A program made the translations under genes and the position numbers. DNA of 64,000 nt, taken from the NCBI GenBank assembly GCA_965221135.1, contig CBDCRZ010000069.1, forward strand, positions 248,001 to 312,000, in the 5' to 3' direction. The stretch comes from Sansalvadorimonas sp965221135 (GTDB lineage Bacteria > Pseudomonadota > Gammaproteobacteria > Pseudomonadales > Endozoicomonadaceae). Below, piece after piece: positions 26,642 through 35,482 of the stretch; the first letter of the stretch is position 1, and the number at the start of each line of letters is the position of its first letter. The notes under the pieces were generated by a model. It saw only the letters and a list, made by a program, of their open reading frames with translations, was not told where the DNA came from and made no database searches.

Positions 26642-28141
26642 CTAATAAGAACTGCATGGCGCCAGGCTTGTTTCTGTATCTTCCTGCTTTTGCCAGAAAA
26701 AAGGGAACTGTTTTTCAATACCTTTATAGATTTGACACAAATCCGCCTGATAGATGTTTTGAAACTGCTTCTCTCTAAGATGGGTCCCCACTTGCTCAAC
26801 CCATGCTATGGCTCTTTGATGGTAAGTAGCGTCAAACTCTGAATTGGGAATTAAAAAATTAACTTGATCTCTCTGGATAGCCTTTTGACCATCCTCACTG
26901 GTAAGGAATGCCAGAGCCACCGGGCTGCAGCCTGTCTCAGGCTTTTCATGCATCAATTGGAAAAACATCCAGGAAAGATGATTGGTTAGTGCTGTTTTAT
27001 CTGACAATGATAACCAGTCGGCGTATTTTACCGTTCGGTAAAGGGTGTCGATCACAAGGTCTCTGACTTCAAGTCCGTTAAAACACTTACCAGTTTCAGT
27101 GCATGTTGTTGGAAATTCCTGGCTGCAACTCAGATCAGGTTTATCATGTTTAAGAATCTGCTCAGTATGGCGTATATCGTGATTAAAAAATTGTGCGGTA
27201 CTGAAATAAAGACTATCAGCATAGGCAACATAGCCCTGGGCCAGACCCAAAGGAAAAATTTTTAATGGGGCCGTTTCAAGAAAAAAGTCGATGGATAGTT
27301 GTTCAAATGTTGGTAGCAAAATGATGTCATCTCTGTCGATTAGTCTTAACAGTGCTTCTGGTGTCGGGTATTCATCACCGGCAAACATGAGGGGAAAGAA
27401 TTCTTCGAAATCATTATTCCTTCTGTGTTGTTTCAGAAAATCCATGGAGTAGATGGTGTTTTCTGTATAATCCAAAGGGTAAGCCTGGGCATATGTAATG
27501 TAATAGATGTTTTTGCTTTCAACATTGGCAAGAGCGTGTAATTGAATACCACACTTTAAATGTGGATAGTTATTGTTGGTAAACATGGTATAAGAAATCT
27601 TGTGTTCTTTGCTATAGATAAAGTCCACTAACAAGTTGGCTTTAAAAATATCCATGATTGTTTTTCTATAGGGATAGCCAGATTCTCTATCTCTGCTCAG
27701 TTCATCGATCATTTTATTGACAACCTTCTTATCATGGCAGGCTTCCAATAATTTAATAGCCTTCAGGTTGCGCTGCATATTGTTCAGGACATCCCTAAGC
27801 TCTGGCATTGAGAAGTTGATACTCTTCTTTCGTCTGGCCTTGAGTTTATTAGCGATTCTTAACCCTTCCCGGCTATCAATTTCGTTAATCACTGTTTCAT
27901 TTATAAATTCTACGTTTTCGTTATTTTCAACGATATCCGCATCCAGAAACAAAGAATATTTAGAGCCTTCGTATACGACGTTGTCATCATACTTCTCCGC
28001 ATGCAGGGGGGGGATAATAATACTGGCCATTATCCCAAGGAGAAGGGGCCATATTTTGGCTGAACCAATTTTTGATGAAATACTCAAAGAAAGGGGCCAT
28101 ATTTTGGCTGAACCAATTTTTGATGAAATAGATGTAAACAT
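26642..28141 (-). CDS. exported protein of unknown function with duplicated signal-peptide segment
   Basis: The 499-residue product begins with two copies of a 16-residue unit (SISSKIGSAKIWPL plus two residues) followed by a hydrophobic core and PPLHA, a signal peptidase site near residue 48. Removing one unit leaves an ordinary 32-residue signal peptide, so the duplication lengthened an existing one. The mature protein is mixed helical with several paired Cys (CSQEFPTTC, CFNG) and has no motif I can assign. It is divergent from the SMP-30-like gene at 28235, with about 90 bp between them. Confidence 0.75.
   Translation of the reverse strand: MFTSISSKIGSAKIWPLSLSISSKIGSAKIWPLLLGIMASIIIPPLHAEKYDDNVVYEGSKYSLFLDADIVENNENVEFINETVINEIDSREGLRIANKLKARRKKSINFSMPELRDVLNNMQRNLKAIKLLEACHDKKVVNKMIDELSRDRESGYPYRKTIMDIFKANLLVDFIYSKEHKISYTMFTNNNYPHLKCGIQLHALANVESKNIYYITYAQAYPLDYTENTIYSMDFLKQHRRNNDFEEFFPLMFAGDEYPTPEALLRLIDRDDIILLPTFEQLSIDFFLETAPLKIFPLGLAQGYVAYADSLYFSTAQFFNHDIRHTEQILKHDKPDLSCSQEFPTTCTETGKCFNGLEVRDLVIDTLYRTVKYADWLSLSDKTALTNHLSWMFFQLMHEKPETGCSPVALAFLTSEDGQKAIQRDQVNFLIPNSEFDATYHQRAIAWVEQVGTHLREKQFQNIYQADLCQIYKGIEKQFPFFWQKQEDTETSLAPCSSY
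28043..28138 (-). repeat. 2 x 48-bp in-frame tandem duplication in a signal peptide
   Basis: Two adjacent 48-bp units are nearly identical over their last 40 bases and encode the repeated 16-residue segment at the N-terminus of the exported protein. Confidence 0.9.
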
Positions 28142-28234
28142 CTGTTAATAATCCTTAATGTTGTAAGGTAGATGTGAATGAGATGAATTAATATGACCAT
28201 TGTTCAAAATCCTCCTAACAAATGAGTCTGACAA

Positions 28235-29299
28235 ATGCGTTTAAGAGTTTTGATTATTCTTCCCATTCTTGTGATAGGAACACTACTTACCCTGTCTGCC
28301 CGGTCCATGGATTCTGTTAGCTGGAATCCGCCAATGGCACCTGAACTGACCGGCGTACTGGCTCCCAATACATTGTTGTCTGGTATTGAAACACTGGACA
28401 CAACAGACTGTATTGGTCCGGAAGATGTCGACCGCGATGCGCAGGGGAACATCTACGGCGGGTGTCACGATGGACGCATTATTCGTTTTCTGCCGAGTGG
28501 CGAAAGGGAGGTGTTTGCCGATACGGGAGGTCGTCCACTCGGTCTGCACTTTGATGCAGAGGGCAACTTGATAGTTGCAGACGCCTGGAAAGGTTTATTG
28601 TCGATTAATCCTGAAGGGGACATCACGGTTTTAACGACAGAAGCGGAAGGTGTTCCTTTTGCGTTTACTGATGATCTCGACATTGCCAGTGATAGCACCA
28701 TCTATTTCACGGATGCCAGCAGTAAATATAACCAGCCAGACTATGCCCTCGACCTTCTGGAAACCCGCCCTTATGGGCGTTTCCTGTCTTATAACCCAAC
28801 CACAGGTGAAACAAAGGTTCTGCTTAGAGACTTGTACTTTGCCAACGGTGTCGCCCTGTCTCAAAACGAAGACTTTGTTCTGATCAACGAAACCTATCGT
28901 TACCGTATTGCCCGCTACTGGCTGAAAGGTGACAAGGCAGGCACCAGCGATATCTTTATCGATAACCTTCCCGGTATGCCGGATGGTGTATCAGCCAATC
29001 GCAAAGGTGTGTTCTGGGTCGCTATGGCGACTCCTCGAAAGCCGCTTATCGACTGGGCGCACCCTCGACCCTGGTTTAAAAATATGCTGGCAGGCCTGCC
29101 ACGGTTTCTATGGCCGAAACCAACAAAGTACGGGCTGGTTCTGGCTTTAAATGAACAGGGTGAAGTGATTCAGTCACTCCATGACCCGAAAGGGGAGACA
29201 GTTTCAGTGATTACATCAGTACAGCAGGATGGTGATGAATTGTTGCTGGGCACACTGACCAATCGCTGGATTGGCCGTATGCCCGTGCCATCACTGTAA
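28235..29299 (+). CDS. strictosidine-synthase/SMP-30-like beta-propeller protein
   Basis: The 354-residue protein has an N-terminal hydrophobic segment (residues 4-20) serving as signal anchor or signal peptide. A six-bladed propeller follows, typical of the strictosidine synthase / SMP-30 / APMAP superfamily: GPEDVDRDAQGNIYGG, RPLGLHFDAEGNLIVAD, FTDDLDIASDSTIYFTD, FANGVALSQNEDF and GMPDGVSANRKGVFWVAM. Members are calcium-dependent lactonases or arylesterases; the substrate here is unknown. The ATG at 28235 is the first good start of the frame. It converges on purT, with only 11 bp between the stop codons. Confidence 0.85.
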   Translation: MRLRVLIILPILVIGTLLTLSARSMDSVSWNPPMAPELTGVLAPNTLLSGIETLDTTDCIGPEDVDRDAQGNIYGGCHDGRIIRFLPSGEREVFADTGGRPLGLHFDAEGNLIVADAWKGLLSINPEGDITVLTTEAEGVPFAFTDDLDIASDSTIYFTDASSKYNQPDYALDLLETRPYGRFLSYNPTTGETKVLLRDLYFANGVALSQNEDFVLINETYRYRIARYWLKGDKAGTSDIFIDNLPGMPDGVSANRKGVFWVAMATPRKPLIDWAHPRPWFKNMLAGLPRFLWPKPTKYGLVLALNEQGEVIQSLHDPKGETVSVITSVQQDGDELLLGTLTNRWIGRMPVPSL

Positions 29300-29310
29300 A
29301 TCAGCGACGT

Positions 29311-30486
29311 TTATAGAACAACTTTCACAGACTCGGCCACAGTTTTGGCGCGCGCTACCGCTTCGTCGGTAGTCGTGCCACTGGCCAGTGCCACACCCAT
29401 GCGACGCTTGCCGTTAATCTCAGGCTTGGCAAACAGGCGCAGACTGGTACCCGGGGCGATAAGTGCAGCATCCAGCTCATCAAAGCGTGCGTCGACACTC
29501 TTACCTTCCGGCAGAATCACGGCAGAGGCTGTAGGGCCATACTGACGTATACCAGCAACAGGCAGGCCCAGCAGTGCACGGGCGTGCAGTGCGAACTCAG
29601 ACAAATCCTGAGAAGACAAAGTCACCATACCGGTATCGTGTGGACGGGGGGAGACTTCCGAGAACCAGACATTGTCGCCTTTCACAAACAGCTCTACACC
29701 GTAGAGACCATTGCCTGCCAGGTTTTCTACAATGGCACGGCCAACATCCTGAGCGGCTTTCAGTGCAGCAGGTGTCATCGCCTGAGGCTGCCAGGACTCC
29801 TGATAATCTCCATCTTCCTGACGATGGCCGATAGGGTCGCAGAAGTGAATACCATCAACGGCTTTCACAGTCAGCAGGGTGATTTCATAATCAAAGTCGA
29901 TAAAGCCTTCAACAATCACGCGACCTGGACCTGTGCGACCACCTTCCTGAGCATACTGCCAGGCGGTAGTGATATCGTCTTCAGTGCGAATCACGCTCTG
30001 GCCTTTACCAGAAGAGCTCATCACCGGCTTGACCACACAAGGCATGCCAACCTCGGCAACAGAGGCGCGGTAGTCTTCTTCGGTATCAGAGAAGCGATAT
30101 GGGGAGGTGGGCAGCTGTAACTCTTCAGCGGCCAGGCGACGAATGCCCTCACGGTCCATGGTCAGCTGTGCAGCACGGGCGGTAGGTACTACGTGAAAGC
30201 CTTCCTGTTCCAGCTTCACCAGCTCGGCAGTCGCCAGAGCTTCGATCTCGGGAATAATATAATCAGGCTTTTCCTGCTCGATCACTGTGCGCAGCGCAGC
30301 ACCATCAAGCATATCGACGACATGGGCACGATGGGCAATGTGCATAGCTGGAGCATTGGCATAGCGGTCAACAGCTATGACCTCTACTCCCAGTCGCTGC
30401 AGCTCGATAGCCACTTCCTTACCCAGTTCTCCCGAACCCAGCAACATGGCTCGTGTTGCGCTTTTCGCCAGAGCAGTACCCAGCAT
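29311..30486 (-). CDS. purT: formate-dependent GAR transformylase PurT
   Basis: PurT is the ATP-grasp enzyme that formylates glycinamide ribonucleotide with formate and ATP in purine synthesis. The 391-residue product matches the family length. Visible landmarks are the N-terminal Rossmann-like LLGSGELGKEVAIELQRLG, the ATP-binding CVVKPVMSSSGKGQS, HFCDPIGHRQEDGDYQESWQP, and the metal-binding WFSEVSPRPHDTGMVTL. No PUR box resembling the E. coli PurR operator is evident upstream. Confidence 0.97.
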   Translation of the reverse strand: MLGTALAKSATRAMLLGSGELGKEVAIELQRLGVEVIAVDRYANAPAMHIAHRAHVVDMLDGAALRTVIEQEKPDYIIPEIEALATAELVKLEQEGFHVVPTARAAQLTMDREGIRRLAAEELQLPTSPYRFSDTEEDYRASVAEVGMPCVVKPVMSSSGKGQSVIRTEDDITTAWQYAQEGGRTGPGRVIVEGFIDFDYEITLLTVKAVDGIHFCDPIGHRQEDGDYQESWQPQAMTPAALKAAQDVGRAIVENLAGNGLYGVELFVKGDNVWFSEVSPRPHDTGMVTLSSQDLSEFALHARALLGLPVAGIRQYGPTASAVILPEGKSVDARFDELDAALIAPGTSLRLFAKPEINGKRRMGVALASGTTTDEAVARAKTVAESVKVVL

Positions 30487-30705
30487 GGGATCTCCTGATT
30501 ATTTTGGTTTTCGTAGTGCTATTTTACAGCGGCTGTTTTGCGGGGGCTATTTTACATGGGCTTATTTCATGTGGGGAGGGGCACCTGGTGAATAATTCTT
30601 TAAGTCCGTGTGCCCGGGTACTTATAATCTGTAATCTGCAATCTGCCCCGAACAGCACCAAGCTCTAACCGCTTGGCATAACCATTTTAAGAAAAGAGAA
30701 GAACA

Positions 30706-31050
30706 ATGCTGCAGGAATTTCTGAATAAACTGACTCAACAGCCTGAGACTGTCGAATTCGCCGACACTATGGCCGTGATCGACAACAACTACACCTTTAC
30801 CGAAACCCGTTTTCTGAACGGTGATCAGGTTAATGAAGCCGGCACTAATTCCGGATCTTGCAAGATACTGGCATTTGGCCAACTCAATGGTCTCTCCGTC
30901 GCAGCCACCCTGGCCTGCTTTGGCCACTACTACCGTGATGAAGTACTGAAAGACCCTGAGGGCTCCAGCCACCAGAATATCCGCCAGCTGATGGTAAAAG
31001 GGTGGGAAGGTGTGGTGTTTGAAGGTCAGGCATTGAAGGCTATCGATTGA
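30706..31050 (+). CDS. HopJ-type III effector family protein
   Basis: The 114-residue protein matches the HopJ family (Pfam HopJ) over its whole length: FADTMAVIDNNYTFTETRF, AGTNSGSCKILAFGQL, LACFGHYYRDEVL, and a C-terminal HQNIRQLM-GWEGV-F-G-AL. Although named after a Pseudomonas syringae effector, the family is widespread in free-living marine bacteria without a secretion link, so the name does not prove secretion. There is no signal peptide. A GAGAAGA ribosome-binding site precedes the ATG, a 6-bp hairpin lies upstream at 30658-30676, and a good terminator follows. Confidence 0.88.
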   Translation: MLQEFLNKLTQQPETVEFADTMAVIDNNYTFTETRFLNGDQVNEAGTNSGSCKILAFGQLNGLSVAATLACFGHYYRDEVLKDPEGSSHQNIRQLMVKGWEGVVFEGQALKAID

Positions 31051-31115
31051 GGCGCATTTTTCACAGTGTGAATTTATAAAATTGTCATCAATCCCCATTA
31101 ATATATGTCGCCGAT

Positions 31116-31142
31116 AAAAACTCCTTTCAGAGGAGTTTTTTT
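31116..31142 (+). terminator. terminator after the HopJ-like gene
   Basis: AAAAACTCCT / AGGAGTTTTT forms a 10-bp stem with a 5-nt loop followed by two further T residues. Confidence 0.85.
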
Positions 31143-31179
31143 GAAATGGATTTTTATTTCAAAAGGCGACTGAAGTCAT

Positions 31180-31716
31180 ATGGATACTGAGAAAAATAAG
31201 TTTCAGATTTTTGAAAAAGCTCTTTGGCAGGTACGTTGGATAGTTATGCTGGGAGTTATAGCTAACCTCGTCGCTGGCATTGGTATGGTGATTATTGCCA
31301 TGGGTGATTTCTACAGCACGCTGGAAACCATGTATCTGCATATAACATCTATGGGGAATGAAAAGTCATATAACTCAACAATCCTGCAACATCTTGTAGA
31401 GATGGTGGATAAGATTCTTCTGTCCGGAGTGCTCTTTATTTTTGCATTTGGACTTTATGAACTCTTTATCAGCAAGATGGACGTTGGCAAAGACGAGTGT
31501 GAAGGTAAAATTCTTAACATAAGGAATATTGATGAGCTGAAGTCGAAATTAACCAATCTTATTATTGTTATTTTGACCGTGAAGCTGTTTTCTTACCTTT
31601 CTGGCCTGTCAGTCAAAAGCTTTGAAGACGGATTGCTGTTTGCTGGTGCAATTGCTCTGGTTGCACTGTCATCACTCCTTATTCATTTGGGTGGTGCATT
31701 TAAGGAACATAAATAA
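31180..31716 (+). CDS. YqhA / UPF0114 family membrane protein
   Basis: The 178-residue protein has four hydrophobic segments (about residues 20-42, 75-95, 122-142 and 148-170) and the typical UPF0114 features: an N-terminal EKALWQVRWIVMLGV, a central DKILLSGVLFIFAFGLYELFIS and the DELKSKLTNLI stretch before the third helix. The family function is unknown. It stands two bases before the CHASE2 gene and probably starts the operon that runs to 35352. Confidence 0.85.
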   Translation: MDTEKNKFQIFEKALWQVRWIVMLGVIANLVAGIGMVIIAMGDFYSTLETMYLHITSMGNEKSYNSTILQHLVEMVDKILLSGVLFIFAFGLYELFISKMDVGKDECEGKILNIRNIDELKSKLTNLIIVILTVKLFSYLSGLSVKSFEDGLLFAGAIALVALSSLLIHLGGAFKEHK

Positions 31717-31718
31717 CT

Positions 31719-33095
31719 ATGGGCGGCCTGTGCCGAAAAAGGACTAGCTCCAGAGGTGGATGCCGCGTTTTACTGGCGATTTCTACTTTAAGGAAGAAGA
31801 GTGCTTTGTTAGGTTTTTTTGTGAAAAACCTGACTATGTTAATCGTCATTCTTTTTCTGAACCCCTTTGGTCTCAAGGATTACACCGACAATTATACACA
31901 GGCAATGATTGCCCGCATGGCGGCTCCTTTTTATGGGGATAGCGGGCAGAAACAGGTTGTAGTCGTTGAAATTAATGACCAGGTTTTAAAGTCGACCAGT
32001 AAATCATGGCCAATTACCTATGGTCATCATGCACGTCTGCTTCGTCGCATTCTTTCTTATAAACCCAAAGCCGTATTTGTGGACTTTCTCTATTCACAAA
32101 ACCGTGATCCACAAGGCCTGAAGGGGCTCGTTAGACTGTTAAAGAAACATAATAACCCGGCAGGAAAAAGCCCGGTTTATATAGCTGACTTTGTTACAGA
32201 AAATGGTAGTGTTCTTCTGCCGGAGTTACAGGAAGGTGTTTTAACTGCGAGGGTGAACTGGAGTCATTACGGTGACCAGTACCCTCTTGAAATAACCGAG
32301 AACGGTCAGTCCTGGGAAACACCTGCCACATCTCTTTATAAAATATTTTGCCGGAGTCATGAGTGTTTCTCTTCTATAGATCAGGAGTCAGAGCCAATGA
32401 CACTGTACTGGGGGGTAAGAACAGATCCCCTCATGAAGTATGTTGTAGGCGATAATCATGGTTGCCGGGAGCATGATCCTGGCTTATTGGGCAGTATCAG
32501 AGAAGCCTCTCGCCTGGCCATGGCTAAAAGTCACCAGGGGTTGTACAGCTCTCGGGAGTTTGAACACGAGACCATGCAGAAATGCCCCTACTCCCGATAT
32601 ATTTTTGCAAATCAGTTGTCACCAAGAAGCGATACGGCAGAGGCGCTAATCACCGATAAAATTGTTGTGCTGGGAGGCATTTTTCGAGGTATTCCAGATT
32701 ATATTTCGAGCCCGGTACATGGGCAGCTTCCTGGTATGTATATGCATGCCATGGCTGCAGATAACCTGATTACCCTCCAGGAAAACTATATGAAGGAGCC
32801 TGGAGAGATTCCCGGTTTTGCATCTCTTGACTGGGCTGATGTTATCGAGATAGTCATGGTTTTCGGGATTCTTGTGTTTTTTGTCATGGCCGCCAAAAAG
32901 GGATGGCTTGATACTTTCAAGAGAAAAATTTTCTTTGGGGTAGTAATAGTCTGTCTCGATATTTGTACTGCTCTCATCATGTCTTTGTATTTGAATTACT
33001 CGCCTGTAAACGTTCTTGCAATACTTTTTCTGTCACTCTATGCACTCACGTTAGCGGGTGATGATGATTTAAGGTTGAGTCTCAAAAAAACATAA
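31719..33095 (+). CDS. CHASE2-domain membrane protein
   Basis: A transmembrane helix near residues 35-52 leads into a large extracytoplasmic CHASE2 sensor domain with VVVVEINDQVLKS, a region with KAVFVDFLYS, and the closing IPDYISSPVHGQLPGMYMHAMAADNLI. Three C-terminal helices follow (about 372-455). No kinase, cyclase or GGDEF output domain is attached, so the protein ends where CHASE2 receptors usually continue; it may signal through a partner. The start codon is uncertain; the ATG at 31719 has AAGGAA 12 bp upstream. The next genes encode a small exported protein and an M48 protease relic. Confidence 0.85.
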   Translation: MGGLCRKRTSSRGGCRVLLAISTLRKKSALLGFFVKNLTMLIVILFLNPFGLKDYTDNYTQAMIARMAAPFYGDSGQKQVVVVEINDQVLKSTSKSWPITYGHHARLLRRILSYKPKAVFVDFLYSQNRDPQGLKGLVRLLKKHNNPAGKSPVYIADFVTENGSVLLPELQEGVLTARVNWSHYGDQYPLEITENGQSWETPATSLYKIFCRSHECFSSIDQESEPMTLYWGVRTDPLMKYVVGDNHGCREHDPGLLGSIREASRLAMAKSHQGLYSSREFEHETMQKCPYSRYIFANQLSPRSDTAEALITDKIVVLGGIFRGIPDYISSPVHGQLPGMYMHAMAADNLITLQENYMKEPGEIPGFASLDWADVIEIVMVFGILVFFVMAAKKGWLDTFKRKIFFGVVIVCLDICTALIMSLYLNYSPVNVLAILFLSLYALTLAGDDDLRLSLKKT

Positions 33096-33117
33096 ATTAA
33101 TAAACAGGGAGGTTGTT

Positions 33118-33492
33118 ATGCCACTTCTAAAAAAATTCTTCATTCTGCTCACTGCGGGGCTGTTCTCCGCAGTGATTTATGCTCAAAAGCCCTTAGTTAT
33201 TGAAGGCTATGGTGTCGATGAAGTTGGTGTTTTCGACCAACAGGGCAACTGGGTCAAAGATATTGCCAGTAAAAAGCTTCCTGCACCTCTCGTCCCGACG
33301 GCCTATAACTCTGATTTAGAAATGGTTGAGGTAGATGTTAATGGGGAGAGATTCTGGCTTGACACCATGGACCTTCAGTTGAACCAAAGGGCTTCTACTT
33401 CGAAGACCTGCAGTAGCCTTCATCCTTCTGCCCGGTCGGAATCATCAAGATCTGGCGTCAGTATGGGCGTAAGTAAACTGTGCACTGAGTAA
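33118..33492 (+). CDS. small exported protein of unknown function
   Basis: This 124-residue protein has a clear signal peptide (MPLLKKFFILLTAGLFSAV, cleaved after YAQ or nearby) and a good AGGGAGG ribosome-binding site. The first half of the mature part (VIEGYGVDEVGVFDQQGNW through ERFWLDTMDLQL) resembles a short SH3-like beta-barrel. The Ser-rich C-terminus looks unstructured and carries two Cys. It lies between the CHASE2 gene and the M48 protease relic, with which it may once have worked at the envelope. Confidence 0.7.
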   Translation: MPLLKKFFILLTAGLFSAVIYAQKPLVIEGYGVDEVGVFDQQGNWVKDIASKKLPAPLVPTAYNSDLEMVEVDVNGERFWLDTMDLQLNQRASTSKTCSSLHPSARSESSRSGVSMGVSKLCTE

Positions 33493-33532
33493 CTTAGATA
33501 TAACCATAAAAAATAATGCTAAGGAGGGAGTG

Positions 33533-34108
33533 ATGAAGCTTGGGCTATTTGGAGTATTGGCCGTCAGTCTGGTGGTGTCTGGCTGCAAGACAGTCTCAAC
33601 TATTCAGGATGGTGTAACCAAGGCGGTTGATTTTCGTCCGGAGCACGAGAAGTTTACCGGTAAGTTTATTGATACCGACCGTACCGTGGTTACTGCTGAA
33701 GATCGGGAAATTGCCAAACAAGAGCTGGAAAGTACTGAGAACAATGTTTTCATAAAAATGACAACTTCCGATAAGGAAGATGATAAGGAGCGAGCCTGGG
33801 GTTTTTCAAAAAGCGATAGCAGCGACCAGGTAAAAGCTGCCAAATTTATTGAAGCACCTGAATTTGAAAAATACATGGATGGCATTGTGGCTCGACTTCT
33901 TAAGAGCTGGCCCCATGAACAACCAGAGAAGCCTTTACAGACACGCCTGTCCTTTCAGCCTATGTATGGTGCTGAAACCAAAGGCGATGGTGTTCTGGTA
34001 ATTAATCTTGGTGCAGTGAATGATGTGGATAGTGAAGATGAGCTGGCTTTTCTTCTGGCCCATGAAATGGCTCACAACCTTCTGCATCATTCTGGAGGCC
34101 GGCTTTAA
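33533..34108 (+). pseudogene. M48-type metalloprotease lipoprotein, fragment 1 (N-terminus with HExxH)
   Basis: The ATG at 33533, with AAGGAGG upstream, opens a lipoprotein signal ending VVSGC. The frame reaches the zinc-binding motif HEMAH (LAFLLAHEMAHNLLHH) of M48 peptidases near residue 180 and then stops at 34108. The homologous continuation lies in another frame, so a frameshift near 34090-34105 has cut the gene inside the catalytic domain. Confidence 0.8.
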
Positions 34109-34766
34109 TGTCGCGTCAACACTGGTTATGGCTAAGCATGCCGAGTTGAAGAAAGGGAGTAATGGTAATCATGTTCTGTCTTTGAGTGACCAGGAAGGTC
34201 TCAGCAAGGCTTTGGCAAAGAATTCAGTTAATGAGTCCTTGATCCAGGAGCTTTCTAGTACGGTTCTGGGGGGAAGCTGGAGCCGTTCCCTCGAAGAAGA
34301 AGCTGACCTGCTTGCTCTGGACTTGATCATCAGTGCCGGATACTCCAAGAATGTTGCCAGAGCTGCTATACAGCGTATTGGTGCCAGTCAGGCTGGGGCA
34401 AAGAGCCGTATGGACAAGTTTACAGAAAACCGCAAACAGGCTTTGACTTCAGCCTTCCAGACGAATGGATTGGATGGTGTTTTAAATCAGGGCTCTGAAT
34501 TGATGGTTTCTGGGGTACTGGAAGCCAAAGATGCTCTTCTGGATAAATTTGGTTCACAACACGCTTCACCGGAAGACCGGGAAAATTATATTCAGGCTTA
34601 TGCGAATCGAGAGTATCGTCGGGCCCGCAAGGTGGTGCCGAGTAAAGCACACCTGAAGGCCAGGTCTCACCCGTTCACAACACGCTTCACCGGAAGACCG
34701 GGAAAATTATATTCAGGCTTATGCGAATCGAGAGTATCGTCGGGCCCGCAAGGTGGTGCCGAGTAA
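34020..34766 (+). pseudogene. M48-type metalloprotease, fragment 2 (middle)
   Basis: From about 34090 this frame carries the continuation of the protease: ILEAGFNVASTLVMAKH, then SRSLEEEADLLALDLIISAGY, where the second Glu-containing motif supplies the third zinc ligand. It has no proper N-terminus of its own. It ends because a 121-bp tandem duplication (34553-34794) throws translation out of frame. Confidence 0.75.
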
Positions 34767-34794
34767 AGCACACCTGAAGGCCAGGTCTCACCCG
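34553..34794 (+). repeat. 2 x 121-bp tandem duplication causing a frameshift
   Basis: The units 34553-34673 and 34674-34794 appear identical. Because 121 is not a multiple of three, the second unit moves the protease into a new frame. Deleting either unit would restore continuity between fragments 2 and 3. Confidence 0.95.
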
Positions 34795-35352
34795 AAAACC
34801 AGACAAGTACTGGATGCCCATGAGAACATCACCAGGGCGTTGGAGGCACTTTCTGAAGATAATGTCGAAAAAGCCTACAAGCTGGGTAACCTTGCACTGA
34901 AGAGTCCGGCGAGGAACTCAAGCCGCGCCCGCTTGCTGATGTATCAGGTACGAAAGTACCAGGGCAAGGATGATCTGGCACTGCTTAACCTGGAACGTAT
35001 TTCGAACTGGGAGTTAGCTCCGGTGAATGCTTATGATTCCATAATCGACGAATACCTGAGAAAAGGCCGTTATGATAAAGCTGAAACTTACCTGAATAAA
35101 GGGCAAAGCATTTACGAGAGAGAGCCTTTTTTCCCTCAGGAAATAGTACTTTCCAAAAGTAAAAATGACCCAGAGTCTGCCCTGGCTGTTTATAACGAGT
35201 GTCAGGCGACTAAAAACAAGACAATAAAACATGCCTGTAGTCAGGTCATAGGCAGTCTTGTGCAGCAAAATAAAAGTAATTCCCCTGTCCCGAATGAACT
35301 ATTACCAGCAGCGTTAGAAAATCTGGATCCACTGAAAGGTTTTTTTCAGTAA
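34753..35352 (+). pseudogene. M48-type metalloprotease, fragment 3 (TPR-like C-terminus)
   Basis: This 199-codon frame begins inside the second repeat unit and encodes a helical TPR-like region (VLDAHENITRALEALSEDN, AYKLGNLALKSPARNSSRAR, LLMYQVRKYQGKDDLALLNL). BepA/YcaL-like M48 proteases carry such C-terminal repeats. The ATG at 34753 is unlikely to be a natural start. Confidence 0.7.
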
Positions 35353-35366
35353 AGCTTAATCAAAAC

Positions 35367-35392
35367 CCGGTATAGCTCTATTGCTATACCGG
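35367..35392 (+). terminator. terminator after the M48 relic
   Basis: A perfect 10-bp stem CCGGTATAGC / GCTATACCGG with a 6-nt loop is followed by a T-rich stretch (TACCTTCCTTTTT). Confidence 0.75.
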
Positions 35393-35482
35393 TACCTTCC
35401 TTTTTCAGCTCAATAATAACCTTGATCTAATCAGTCTGTGGGCTACCTTTACCAGTCCTAATAATTGAGCTGGAAGTGATTT

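Noticed and set aside
30706..31050. HopJ-like gene as proof of a type III secretion effector
   Set aside because: The family is common in bacteria without type III secretion, and no secretion genes are present in the window.
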